From NCBI GenBank assembly GCA_963707555.1, contig CAVPQM010000004.1, forward strand, positions 124,001 to 188,000: 64,000 nucleotides of DNA, written 5' to 3'. Numbering within the stretch: the stretch's first letter is position 1; each line of letters starts with the position of its first letter. The notes under the pieces were generated by a model that was not told the DNA's origin, ran no database searches, and saw only the letters and a program-made list of their open reading frames with translations. Of the stretch, positions 8,443 to 15,781 are shown piece by piece. This DNA comes from JAFAFN01 sp963707555. GTDB taxonomy: Bacteria; Actinomycetota; Acidimicrobiia; Acidimicrobiales; Microtrichaceae. The position numbers and the translations under genes are program-made.

Positions 8443-9425
8443 CGGATGGTCTCGAAGAAGCGGTGGTTCGCCTGGTGGCGCCAACGAGCCCCGTCGACCA
8501 TGCGAGGACCCCACTCGGGGAACTGCTCCTCGAGTGGTGCGACGACGTGGTCGAGCCACTCCTTGCCGTGATGGGGGTCGGCCACCGTGTGCTCCTCGTA
8601 GAAGGGCAGCGTGCCCTCGGGAGCATCGACGCGTCGCAGGGCGGCGATCACCGCCCGACAACGCGGGCCGGCCTGCATCTCGAGCAGGCCGAGCGCCCCC
8701 AGCAGCTCGGGCTGGAGCGATCGATTGGTCGCGAGGACACCGCCGAGCACCATGCGATGGAGCGCCTCGACCGGCAGCTCCGCCCGGGGGAGTCGGGGCA
8801 TCCGGCTGGCCGCGACCAGGTCGTCGTGCAGGACGGTGTGCACCTGCGACAGCTCCCCACGGCCCATCTCGTCCCAGTAGTTCGCGCCCAACGTCACCTT
8901 CGGTCCGTCGTGGATGCCGACCTGTGCCAGGGCGACGAGGTCGTCGAATCCGGCGTCCGGGCCGCCCTCGTGGGCGAGGAAGTCGACGATCTGCTCCCAG
9001 GTCGCCTCGTCGGCCAGCCATCGGTAGACCTCGGGCACGAGCTCGGCCGCACCCACGCGTCGCATGGCGGACACCGCCGTCGAGCCGGGTGACAGCTCGA
9101 GGCCGTCGCCCTCGACCCCTGCCCTGACGCGATCCATGTAGCGGGCCTCGAGGTCACGCTTCAGCTCGAGCACGACGGGATGGAACTGGAACCGTTCGCG
9201 ACCGCCGAGCGTCGGCACGGGTGCCATCCACAGATCGGTCAGGTCGAGCAGGGTCACCAGCTCGTCACGTTCATCGACCGCGTGGGTGGCGCTCAGCTCG
9301 TTCCACACGTCGGCGTCGTCGACGGTCATGGCCAGGTCGAGGCGGACGTGCAGCGGGGTCGTCTGGTCGACGACCTGTCGGTGGTGCCTCGATCGAGGCG
9401 CGGACACCAGGGTGGACGGGCTCAT
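8406..9425 (-). CDS. Heme-oxygenase-fold iron-containing redox family protein
   Basis: A protein of 339 residues with the all-helical pattern of the iron-containing redox enzyme (TENA/heme-oxygenase-like) family: WLADEATWEQIVDFLAHEGG, LGANYWDEMGRGELSQVHT, GRCRAVI-type helix with LLEMQAGPRC, and PFYEEHTVADPHHGKEWLDH. Conserved Glu/His residues (EGG, YWDEMG, EEH..H) fit a di-iron oxidase/oxygenase site like those of the HDO family. Its ATG overlaps the methyltransferase stop as ATGA, so both genes form an operon transcribed leftward from the stress-type promoter at 10125-10100. Substrate unknown. Confidence 0.8.
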   Translation of the reverse strand: MSPSTLVSAPRSRHHRQVVDQTTPLHVRLDLAMTVDDADVWNELSATHAVDERDELVTLLDLTDLWMAPVPTLGGRERFQFHPVVLELKRDLEARYMDRVRAGVEGDGLELSPGSTAVSAMRRVGAAELVPEVYRWLADEATWEQIVDFLAHEGGPDAGFDDLVALAQVGIHDGPKVTLGANYWDEMGRGELSQVHTVLHDDLVAASRMPRLPRAELPVEALHRMVLGGVLATNRSLQPELLGALGLLEMQAGPRCRAVIAALRRVDAPEGTLPFYEEHTVADPHHGKEWLDHVVAPLEEQFPEWGPRMVDGARWRHQANHRFFETIRQVVERRSRGER

Positions 9426-10090
9426 CGTCGGCCTCCTCGGTGCGAGTGGTGTGTGGGCGGGTGTTCGTGGCGCACGAGTGCGAGCACCGCCCGGCGCGGG
9501 TCGTGCTCGCGGACCTCGTCGATGCGGAGTCTTTCGGGCAGCAGGGGTGCGAGGTCCGACGCCTGGGCAGCACCGGCGACCTGCACCAGTGCCACACCGT
9601 CGTCGTGCAGCACGACGTCGATCACCTCGACGCAACGCCGCAGGAGCGCCAGACCGTCCGGGCCCCCGTCGATCGCTCGGAGAGGATCTGCCGGGAACGT
9701 CGACACCTCGTCGGTGGGCAGGTACGGGGGATCGGCCAACACCACGGGGTAGCGCTCGGTGCTGCCCGTGAGTTCGACCAGGTCGATGCAGCGGACCTCG
9801 ACCCGGTCCGCCAGCCCGGCGCTCGCGGCGTTGCGCCGGGCGAACCCACAGGCCGACTCGCAGACGTCGACCTGCACGAGGTCGAGGGCCGAACGACGGA
9901 CCACCTCGAGCCCGATGTGTCCGGCTCCGGAGCAGAGCTCGAGCATCTGGCCCCGGGGGACGGCAGCGGCGAGCTCGACCGCCCAGTCGCTCTGGAGCAT
10001 GGTCCAGGAGCGCGGCTCGAGGACCGTGTCGTCGTAGTCGATGGTCAGGCCGCCGAAGGTGGTTCGCCGGCATTCGGTCGTGGTGGTCAC
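9422..10090 (-). CDS. Class I SAM-dependent methyltransferase
   Basis: A protein of 222 residues. Motif I is MLELCSGAGHIGLEVVRRS at about residues 50-68, motif II/III follows with VDVCESACGFARRNAASAGL, and motif IV is VVLADPPYLPTDEV. The (D/N)PPY signature is that of HemK/RsmC-type N-methyltransferases acting on amide or amino nitrogens. The GTG start lies 9 bases after a perfect stress-type -10 box, implying a leaderless message. It is translationally coupled to the heme-oxygenase-fold gene downstream, so the two products may act on a common substrate (inference). Confidence 0.82.
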   Translation of the reverse strand: MTTTTECRRTTFGGLTIDYDDTVLEPRSWTMLQSDWAVELAAAVPRGQMLELCSGAGHIGLEVVRRSALDLVQVDVCESACGFARRNAASAGLADRVEVRCIDLVELTGSTERYPVVLADPPYLPTDEVSTFPADPLRAIDGGPDGLALLRRCVEVIDVVLHDDGVALVQVAGAAQASDLAPLLPERLRIDEVREHDPRRAVLALVRHEHPPTHHSHRGGRR

Positions 10091-10099
10091 GGCCCGAAA

Positions 10100-10125
10100 C
10101 TACCCGGGGCACTCCGCCCCGAAAC
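10100..10125 (-). promoter_or_regulatory. SigB/SigF-type promoter GTTT-N16-GGGTAG (minus strand)
   Basis: Read on the minus strand: GTTT at 10125-10122, 16 bases, GGGTAG at 10105-10100; start codon of the methyltransferase at 10090. Confidence 0.72.
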
Positions 10126-10171
10126 GCCGTCACGCCCCAGCTCCTCGGCCCGGAAACTCGGCGTGGACCGA

Positions 10172-10197
10172 GGTTCCGTCGCCCGGCCCGTGGGTAC
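10172..10197 (+). promoter_or_regulatory. SigB/SigF-type promoter GGTT-N16-GGGTAC
   Basis: GGTT 10172-10175 (or GTTC with a 15-base spacer), GGGTAC 10192-10197, about 100 bases before the FAD/Rieske gene. It is divergent from the promoter at 10125-10100. Confidence 0.65.
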
Positions 10198-10300
10198 CGC
10201 CAGTCATGCGTTGGACCAGCGGCCCTGTGCCACAGCTCACATCGTCGGTCGATCCGCCTCGGGCCGATCGCCCACGGCCGTCACGCTCGGGGGTCCTTCG

Positions 10301-11842
10301 ATGAGTGGCGGTGCCACGTCGCTGTGGTGGCAGCGTGACGCCGCCGGACCTCCGGACCAGCCCGCACGCGTCGCCCCGCCTCCCGGCTCCGGGACCCGGT
10401 TCGACGCGGTGGTGATCGGCGGGGGGATCGCCGGGTTGATGATCGCCTCGCAGCTGGCCGCCACCGGTCGGTCCGTCTGCGTCATCGAGGCCCGCGAGGT
10501 CGCAGGTGGAGTGAGCGGATCCAGCACCGCCAAGGTCAGCGCGTTGCACGGCGCGACCTACCACCGTGTCGAGCAGCGTCGGGGAGCCGAGGTCGCAGCC
10601 TCGTACGCCGCTGCGAACCAGGCCGGCATCGAGACGTACGAACGGCTGATCAAGGAGCACGGCATCGACTGCGGCTGGGAGCGCCTCGACGCCGTGACCT
10701 ACAGCGCCGACACGGGACGGACCGGCCTGATCGAGCGTGAGGTCGAGGCGGCCGGCGCAGCAGGGCTCCCGGTGGTGTCCACCACGGAGCTCCCCACGCC
10801 GTTCCCGGTCGCGGCAGCCGTGCGCTGTGCCGATCAGGCGATGTTCGACCCGGTGCGATTCTCGCGAGGTCTCGCCGACGCGCTGCGGCGCGACGGTGTG
10901 GAGATCCACGAGGGCGTCCGGGTCCGACACATCACGGCCGGTCCGCCGCACGTCGCCCACACCGACCACTCCTCGTACCGTGCGCCCGTGCTGGTGGTCG
11001 CGACGCTGCTGCCCGTGTACGACCCCGGACTCTTCTTCGCCCGCTGCTCGCCGGTCCGGTCCTACTCCCTGGCAGCGACCCTTGCCGAGCCGGTGCCAGC
11101 GCTCATGACGCTCAGCGTGGACGAGCCCGCCCGGTCGATGCGGCCCCTCGACCTCGGCAGCACGACGGGCGTGTTCGGTGGCGGCTCGCACCGGGTCGGT
11201 GAGGGTGGCGACACCCGCCGGTTCCACTCCGAACTCGAGGCGTGGGTCCGCGAGCACTTCGACGTGCGGTCGGTCGACGCCCGGTGGTCGGCCCAGGACT
11301 ACGAGTCGCCCGACGGGGTGCCGTTCATCGGACGGATGCCGCACGCCCCCCAGGGGGTCTACGTCGCCACCGCGTTCAAGAAGTGGGGCTTCACCTCGGC
11401 AGCGGTCGCCGGACGCATCGTCGCGGATCTCGTCGACGAGCGCGACGACCCGTGGTCATCGACTTTCGACGCGACCCGGGTGGGGATCGATCTCGAGGGT
11501 GCAGGTGAGCTCGTCCAGAGCAACACCAAGGTCGCGGTGCACTTCGTCGGCGACCGGCTCGCGACGATGCGCCCGAAGGGGCTCGAGTCCCTCGAGCGGG
11601 GCGAGGGCGCGATCGTCGAGGTCGACGGCGAGAAGCTGGCCGGCCATCGCGACGACACCGGAGCGCTGCACCTGGTCTCGGCCCGGTGCACACACCTCGG
11701 GTGCCTGGTGGCGTGGAACAGCGCGGAGCGGTCCTGGGACTGCCCGTGTCACGGCTCGCGCTTCGACGTGGACGGCGCGGTGCTCACCGGACCGGCCACG
11801 CTGGAGCTGCCGCGGCGGTCCAACGACTCACCCGCGGACTGA
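10301..11842 (+). CDS. FAD-dependent oxidoreductase with C-terminal Rieske [2Fe-2S] domain
   Basis: A protein of 513 residues. The N-terminus has the dinucleotide-binding GGGIAG motif (FDAVVIGGGIAGLMIASQLA) and EAREVAGGVSGSSTAKVSAL, placing it in the DAO/GlpO-like FAD oxidoreductases. The C-terminal 90 residues form a Rieske domain with CTHLGC and CPCHGS ligating a [2Fe-2S] cluster. This DAO-Rieske fusion is a known actinobacterial and Bacillus architecture of unknown substrate; related proteins are stress-induced. The ATG at 10301 gives the expected length and is preceded by a stress-type promoter at 10172. A hairpin terminator follows the stop. Confidence 0.9.
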   Translation: MSGGATSLWWQRDAAGPPDQPARVAPPPGSGTRFDAVVIGGGIAGLMIASQLAATGRSVCVIEAREVAGGVSGSSTAKVSALHGATYHRVEQRRGAEVAASYAAANQAGIETYERLIKEHGIDCGWERLDAVTYSADTGRTGLIEREVEAAGAAGLPVVSTTELPTPFPVAAAVRCADQAMFDPVRFSRGLADALRRDGVEIHEGVRVRHITAGPPHVAHTDHSSYRAPVLVVATLLPVYDPGLFFARCSPVRSYSLAATLAEPVPALMTLSVDEPARSMRPLDLGSTTGVFGGGSHRVGEGGDTRRFHSELEAWVREHFDVRSVDARWSAQDYESPDGVPFIGRMPHAPQGVYVATAFKKWGFTSAAVAGRIVADLVDERDDPWSSTFDATRVGIDLEGAGELVQSNTKVAVHFVGDRLATMRPKGLESLERGEGAIVEVDGEKLAGHRDDTGALHLVSARCTHLGCLVAWNSAERSWDCPCHGSRFDVDGAVLTGPATLELPRRSNDSPAD

Positions 11843-11853
11843 TCCCCCGACGC

Positions 11854-11894
11854 GGATCGGCCCCGGGCCGGCAGTGCCGACCCGGAGCCGATCC
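11854..11894. terminator. Hairpin between convergent genes (bidirectional terminator)
   Basis: GGATCGGC (11854-11861) pairs with GCCGATCC (11887-11894), with further CCCG/CGGG pairing inside the loop. It sits between the convergent FAD/Rieske and ferritin-like genes. There is no T-tract. Confidence 0.6.
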
Positions 11895-11929
11895 GGGGGG
11901 ATAGAGAGAGGGAGGGAGACCGATCGGGA

Positions 11930-12637
11930 TCAGCGTCCCAGGATGTCGCGCACCTTGCCGACGACCGCCTCGGCGGCGGCTCCGGCCTTCTGGGCGAAGC
12001 TGCTCTTCGCCTGGGTGAGCACGAGCTCCTGCTGCATGGACGCAGCCCACTCGAGGTGCTCCTCCTGCACCGGCATGAGGGTGGCGACCGCCGTCTCGAT
12101 CGCCACGCGGGCGTCGGAGCCCTCGTCGAGTCCCTCGGCGAGGGACCGCAGCAGCGCCGTGTTGGCCACGCACATGGTCGACGCCAACAGGACTGCCTCG
12201 ATGCCCTTGAGCTCGACGGTCAGCTGGTCCGCGGAACCGGTGAGCAGGAACGCTTCGAGCAGCTTCGAGTCCATCGCCTCGGTCATCCGTGCCGGCGGAC
12301 TCGCGTAGTGCAGCGGCACCCCGAGCTGCTCCATCAGCCGTTCGAGCACCCCGACCGCGGTGACCGCGTCGGTCTGGAACTGCGAGAAGCGGTGCTTCGC
12401 CATCGGGTTGTCGGTGCGGGCCTCGAGCGCCTTGAACAGGTTCAGGCCGGTCCGCTCGTGCGTCGTGCACGACGCGAGCAGGTCGGCGACGAAGGGGCCG
12501 TTCAGCCCCGTCCCCGCTGCGACCTGCGAGAGCTGGTCGTCGGCGACCAGGCGGTCGGGGTGGACGACCATCGTGGGGCCGGGCTTCGCGACGGCGTCGG
12601 TGTTCCAGGTGATGGGTGTGGACAGTTCGTCGGACAT
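11930..12637 (-). CDS. Ferritin-like helical protein
   Basis: A protein of 235 residues built of long amphipathic helices with the E...ExxH spacing of a ferritin-like di-iron bundle: LLASCTTHERTGLNLFKALE, ELKGIEAVLLAST, and LMPVQEEHLEWAASMQQEL. No signal peptide or membrane segment. It begins 16 bases after the stop of another ferritin-like gene on the same strand, so both are probably one transcript from the stress-type promoter at 13926. Iron storage, oxidative protection or oxidase activity are all possible; I do not recognise a characterised family. Confidence 0.68.
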   Translation of the reverse strand: MSDELSTPITWNTDAVAKPGPTMVVHPDRLVADDQLSQVAAGTGLNGPFVADLLASCTTHERTGLNLFKALEARTDNPMAKHRFSQFQTDAVTAVGVLERLMEQLGVPLHYASPPARMTEAMDSKLLEAFLLTGSADQLTVELKGIEAVLLASTMCVANTALLRSLAEGLDEGSDARVAIETAVATLMPVQEEHLEWAASMQQELVLTQAKSSFAQKAGAAAEAVVGKVRDILGR

Positions 12638-12653
12638 GTCGTCGTTCCCCGTT

Positions 12654-13865
12654 TCACTTCACCGGCTGCGCGTCGCGCAGCCGCTCGACGGGATGGGCGC
12701 CTTCGGTCTCGAGTCGGTACTCGTGACCGAACTCCTCGCGGTGCTGGTCGATGACCTCTTCGCTCGGCACCAGGCCGGCGTTGACGGTCCTTTGGTAGTT
12801 CTCGTAGCGCGTGTGCGGATCGGCGCCGTACCTGGTGCCCTCGGTCGTCATGTCGACCTGGCCGGCGAGCACCTGCCGGACGAACTCCTTATTCGGTTCG
12901 AACGAGACCGGCTCGGGCAGCTGGGTGGGCAACCCGATCTCGATCGGCTCGCGACCCTCGTGGCGACGCAGCATCTCGCACGCCGTCTGCAGCTGGGTGA
13001 TCTCCATGTTGAGGTGCAGCTCCCAGAGTGCACGGATGCGCTCGTCGGGCTCCTGCTGCATGAAGGAGTGGTAGAGGTAGCACTCGTTGTACTCGTGCCA
13101 GACCCACTGCTCGATCCACGTCTGCGCCGGGTCGAGCAGCGACTCGTACTGGGTGACGTGCTGCTCCTCGATCTCCTTGATCTCGGCGTAGAGCGACCGG
13201 GCGATCGGTTCAATCGGGCGGTTGCCGATGGTCATGTAGAAGTTCATGACCTGTTGTTCGGCAGCGATGATCGTGAGCGCGTTGAGCGTCGTCTGCGGGT
13301 GCGTCGAGTGCTTCTCGGTGTGGCAGCGGATGTCGTCGAACGGGTGGCGGTGCTCCTGGATGGTCGGCCGGCCCGGCATCACCTCGGTGAGGGCGTCGAC
13401 GATCCGCTCGGCCTTCTTGCCCTCGAGCATCTCGTACAGGTTGGCGTAGCGGTACAGGTGGTCGAAGTCCTCGAGCAGGCCGAACTCGAGGGTCTGGCGC
13501 ACATACGGATCGGGCTCGTTGCGAGCGAGCCACGCGGTCAGGTCGACGGCTTCCTGCTCGAAGCCGAGCGTCAGCTCGAGGGTGGACTCGTCACCGGGGA
13601 TGAGCCAGTTCACGGCGGTCTGCTGCTGCTGCTCGATCCGGCGGGACAGCGCCAACGCCCGGAGGATCTCCGGCACGTCGGTGTGGCGGGCGAACTGGTG
13701 CGAGAACATGATCGATTCGACCTCGATCCCGTTCATCAGGATCACCCGGCAACGGGTGTACGGGTCGACGTCCTCGGTGACGTAGGGCTCGACCACCTGC
13801 TCCGACCAGCTCCGCAGCTGCTCGTCGATGGGTACGCCCTTCTCGGTCAATGGATCGAACGTCAT
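12654..13865 (-). CDS. Predicted di-iron, ferritin-like protein
   Basis: A protein of 403 residues, highly helical and rich in Glu/His pairs. There are several ExxH-like elements: ALALSRRIEQQQQTAVNWLI, LLEDFDHLYRYANLYEMLEG, IIAAEQQVMNFYMTIGNR, AEIKEIEEQHVTQYESLL and WELHLNMEITQLQTACEML. The IEEQHVTQYE and LEDFDHLYRY segments resemble paired helices that supply carboxylate and histidine ligands to a di-iron or di-manganese site. It has no signal peptide. It is the first gene of a two-gene unit with the smaller ferritin-like protein. Function unknown; oxidative-stress protection fits its promoter. Confidence 0.65.
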   Translation of the reverse strand: MTFDPLTEKGVPIDEQLRSWSEQVVEPYVTEDVDPYTRCRVILMNGIEVESIMFSHQFARHTDVPEILRALALSRRIEQQQQTAVNWLIPGDESTLELTLGFEQEAVDLTAWLARNEPDPYVRQTLEFGLLEDFDHLYRYANLYEMLEGKKAERIVDALTEVMPGRPTIQEHRHPFDDIRCHTEKHSTHPQTTLNALTIIAAEQQVMNFYMTIGNRPIEPIARSLYAEIKEIEEQHVTQYESLLDPAQTWIEQWVWHEYNECYLYHSFMQQEPDERIRALWELHLNMEITQLQTACEMLRRHEGREPIEIGLPTQLPEPVSFEPNKEFVRQVLAGQVDMTTEGTRYGADPHTRYENYQRTVNAGLVPSEEVIDQHREEFGHEYRLETEGAHPVERLRDAQPVK

Positions 13866-13900
13866 GGTGGGCCTCCTGTGGTTCGGCGTGGCCCACTCGG

Positions 13901-13926
13901 CTACCCAGGCTCGAACGCTGCAGAAC
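13901..13926 (-). promoter_or_regulatory. SigB/SigF-type promoter GTTC-N16-GGGTAG (minus strand)
   Basis: Minus strand: GTTC at 13926-13923, 16 bases, GGGTAG at 13906-13901, 35 bases before the ferritin-like operon start. The rest of the 280-base gap up to 14145 holds the alcohol dehydrogenase leader. There is a lone GGGTAGGAG at 14003 without a matching -35. Confidence 0.6.
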
Positions 13927-14145
13927 GTGGTCCGACCCAGAACGCCCGCAGGGGTGGTTCGCCGGACCGATCCGGCGCTCGGTACTCGGATCCGTGGCTG
14001 GCGGGTAGGAGCGCGTGCAGCACGTCGCACGCGACGGACGCACCGTCCGGTGGAGTTCGTCGCCGACGAGCACCCCGGTGCAGGAGCGCTGGTGCACGAG
14101 TACTGGCAGATGACGGGCAGACCGTCCCACGAACACGGAGGAACG

Positions 14146-15333
14146 ATGCGAGCAGTCACATGGCACGGCAAGCGGGATGTGCGGGTCGAGGAGGTCCCGG
14201 ACCCGAAGATCGAGGTGGGCACCGATGCGGTGATCCGGGTCACCACGACCGGCCTGTGCGGCTCCGACCTGCACCTCTACGAGGTGCTGGGTCCGTTCAT
14301 GGGTGAGGGCGACATCCTGGGTCACGAACCCATGGGCATCGTCGAGGAGGTCGGCGCCGAGGTGACCGGGTTGGCAGTGGGCGACCGGGTCGTCATCCCG
14401 TTCAACATCGCCTGTGGGCACTGCTACATGTGCTCCATGGGGCTGCACTCCCAGTGCGAGACCACCCAGGTCCACGAGTACGGGTGCGGGGCCTCGTTGT
14501 TCGGCTACTCGAAGATGTACGGCCAGGTGCCCGGCGGTCAGGCCGAGTACCTGCGTGTGCCCCAGGCGCAGTTCGGCCCGATCAAGGTGCCCGAGGGGCC
14601 GCCCGACGACCGGTTCGTCTACCTGTCCGACGTGATGCCCACGGCGTGGCAGGCAGTGGAGTACGCCGCAGTGCCCGACGGCGGCAGCGTGGTCGTGCTC
14701 GGCCTCGGACCGATCGGCGACATGAGCGCCCGCATCGCTCGCCTCCGCGGTGCCGAGACCGTGATCGGCGTGGACCTGGTCCCCGAACGACTGGCCCGCG
14801 CCGAGTCGAACGGGTTCATGGTGGTCGACCTGTCGCGGGTGGGCGACGAACTCACGTCGGTCATCCGGGACCTGACGCACGGTCGTGGCCCCGACTCGGT
14901 GATCGACGCCGTGGGCATGGAGGCGCACGGTTCGCCGGTGGGCAAGACCATGCAGCAGCTGGCCGGACTGCTGCCCGACCCGCTGCAACGGAAGCTGATG
15001 CAGACCGCCGGCATGGATCGACTCGGCGCCCTGCATGCCGCGATCGACATGGTCCGCCGGGGCGGGACGGTGTCGGTCTCGGGGGTCTACGGCGGTGCCG
15101 CCGACCCGATGCCGATGCTGCAGATGTTCGACAAGCAGATCCAGCTGCGCATGGGACAGGCGAACGTCAAGCGCTGGATCGACGACATCATGCCGCTCGT
15201 CGTCGACGACGCCGATCCCTTGGGAGCGGAGTCGTTCGCCACGCACCGGGTGCCGCTCGAGGAGGCGCCGGCGGCGTACGCCACGTTCCAGAAGAAGGAG
15301 GACGGCGCCGTCAAAGTGCTCTTCCAGCCCTGA
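14146..15333 (+). CDS. Zinc-dependent alcohol dehydrogenase (formaldehyde dehydrogenase-like)
   Basis: A protein of 395 residues, medium-chain dehydrogenase/reductase. The catalytic zinc site is CGSDLHLYE and GHEPMGIVEEVG; the structural-type zinc segment is ACGHCYMCSMGLHSQC (only three of the usual four spaced Cys are obvious, the last in SQCETT). The Rossmann motif is VLGLGPIGDMSARIARLRGA followed by VIGVDLVPERL. The length and the insertion of about 20 residues after the zinc lobe match glutathione-independent formaldehyde dehydrogenase-like enzymes. The ATG at 14146 follows GGAGGAACG. The substrate is not determined by sequence alone. Confidence 0.88.
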   Translation: MRAVTWHGKRDVRVEEVPDPKIEVGTDAVIRVTTTGLCGSDLHLYEVLGPFMGEGDILGHEPMGIVEEVGAEVTGLAVGDRVVIPFNIACGHCYMCSMGLHSQCETTQVHEYGCGASLFGYSKMYGQVPGGQAEYLRVPQAQFGPIKVPEGPPDDRFVYLSDVMPTAWQAVEYAAVPDGGSVVVLGLGPIGDMSARIARLRGAETVIGVDLVPERLARAESNGFMVVDLSRVGDELTSVIRDLTHGRGPDSVIDAVGMEAHGSPVGKTMQQLAGLLPDPLQRKLMQTAGMDRLGALHAAIDMVRRGGTVSVSGVYGGAADPMPMLQMFDKQIQLRMGQANVKRWIDDIMPLVVDDADPLGAESFATHRVPLEEAPAAYATFQKKEDGAVKVLFQP

Positions 15334-15376
15334 GCCGGGCCGTCACCCTGAGCGAGGCTGTTCGACCCTGAGCGGG

Positions 15377-15706
15377 TCAGCCGGCGGGCGGCAGGTCCTC
15401 CCAGTCGGAGTCCGGTGCGAGGTGCAACGCCGCCTCCTCGGCCGGGACCGACGGGTCGTCGTCCACCTCGGGCGCCGGCCGCTCGCCGTCGAGCACCTCG
15501 ACCAACGGGTCCGGGATCTCTCGCTCGACGCTCTCCTCGATCGGTTCGCCCACCTCCTCCTCGGCGGGGGTCAAGCCGTAGTCCTCGACGCCGAGTGGCC
15601 GGTCGCGGGGATAGTCCGGCTCCACTTCGGCATCGTCGGAGATCCCGAGGTTGTCGTTGTCGAGCGCCTCGGCCTGGTCAAGTGGGTCATCGCCCGTCTC
15701 GCTCAT
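15377..15706 (-). CDS. Small acidic protein (DUF5709-like)
   Basis: A protein of 109 residues, very acidic, with LDNDNLGISDDAEVEPDYPR followed by DRPLGVEDYGLTPAEEEVGE. The pattern (an LD..D region, a Y..DRPLG block, then TPAEE and paired Glu/Asp) resembles DUF5709 proteins of actinobacteria, which have no known function. No membrane segment. The ATG is 9 bases from a stress-type -10 box at 15721-15716, consistent with a leaderless message. The downstream gap to the alcohol dehydrogenase stop contains a direct repeat of CCCTGAGCG. Confidence 0.7.
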   Translation of the reverse strand: MSETGDDPLDQAEALDNDNLGISDDAEVEPDYPRDRPLGVEDYGLTPAEEEVGEPIEESVEREIPDPLVEVLDGERPAPEVDDDPSVPAEEAALHLAPDSDWEDLPPAG

Positions 15707-15715
15707 GGGCGCGTC

Positions 15716-15741
15716 GTACCCCTGTCACGGGTCACCCAATC
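15716..15741 (-). promoter_or_regulatory. SigB/SigF-type promoter GATT-N16-GGGTAC (minus strand)
   Basis: Minus strand: GATT at 15741-15738, 16 bases, GGGTAC at 15721-15716. It is back-to-back with the plus-strand promoter at 15747, the two -35 boxes being 5 bases apart. Confidence 0.72.
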
Positions 15742-15746
15742 TGACG

Positions 15747-15772
15747 GCGTGGAACCCGGTCCCCGGGGGTAG
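15747..15772 (+). promoter_or_regulatory. SigB/SigF-type promoter GCGT-N16-GGGTAG
   Basis: GCGT 15747-15750, 16 bases, GGGTAG 15767-15772, with the glgX start codon at 15782, 9 bases after the -10 box. It would drive glgX-treY-treZ as a leaderless message. Confidence 0.68.
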
Positions 15773-15781
15773 GGGTGCCCC

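Noticed and set aside
14003..14008. GGGTAG upstream of the alcohol dehydrogenase as another stress promoter
   Set aside because: No GNNT or GTTC at 14-17 bases upstream, and the start codon is 138 bases away. Left out of the regulon list.
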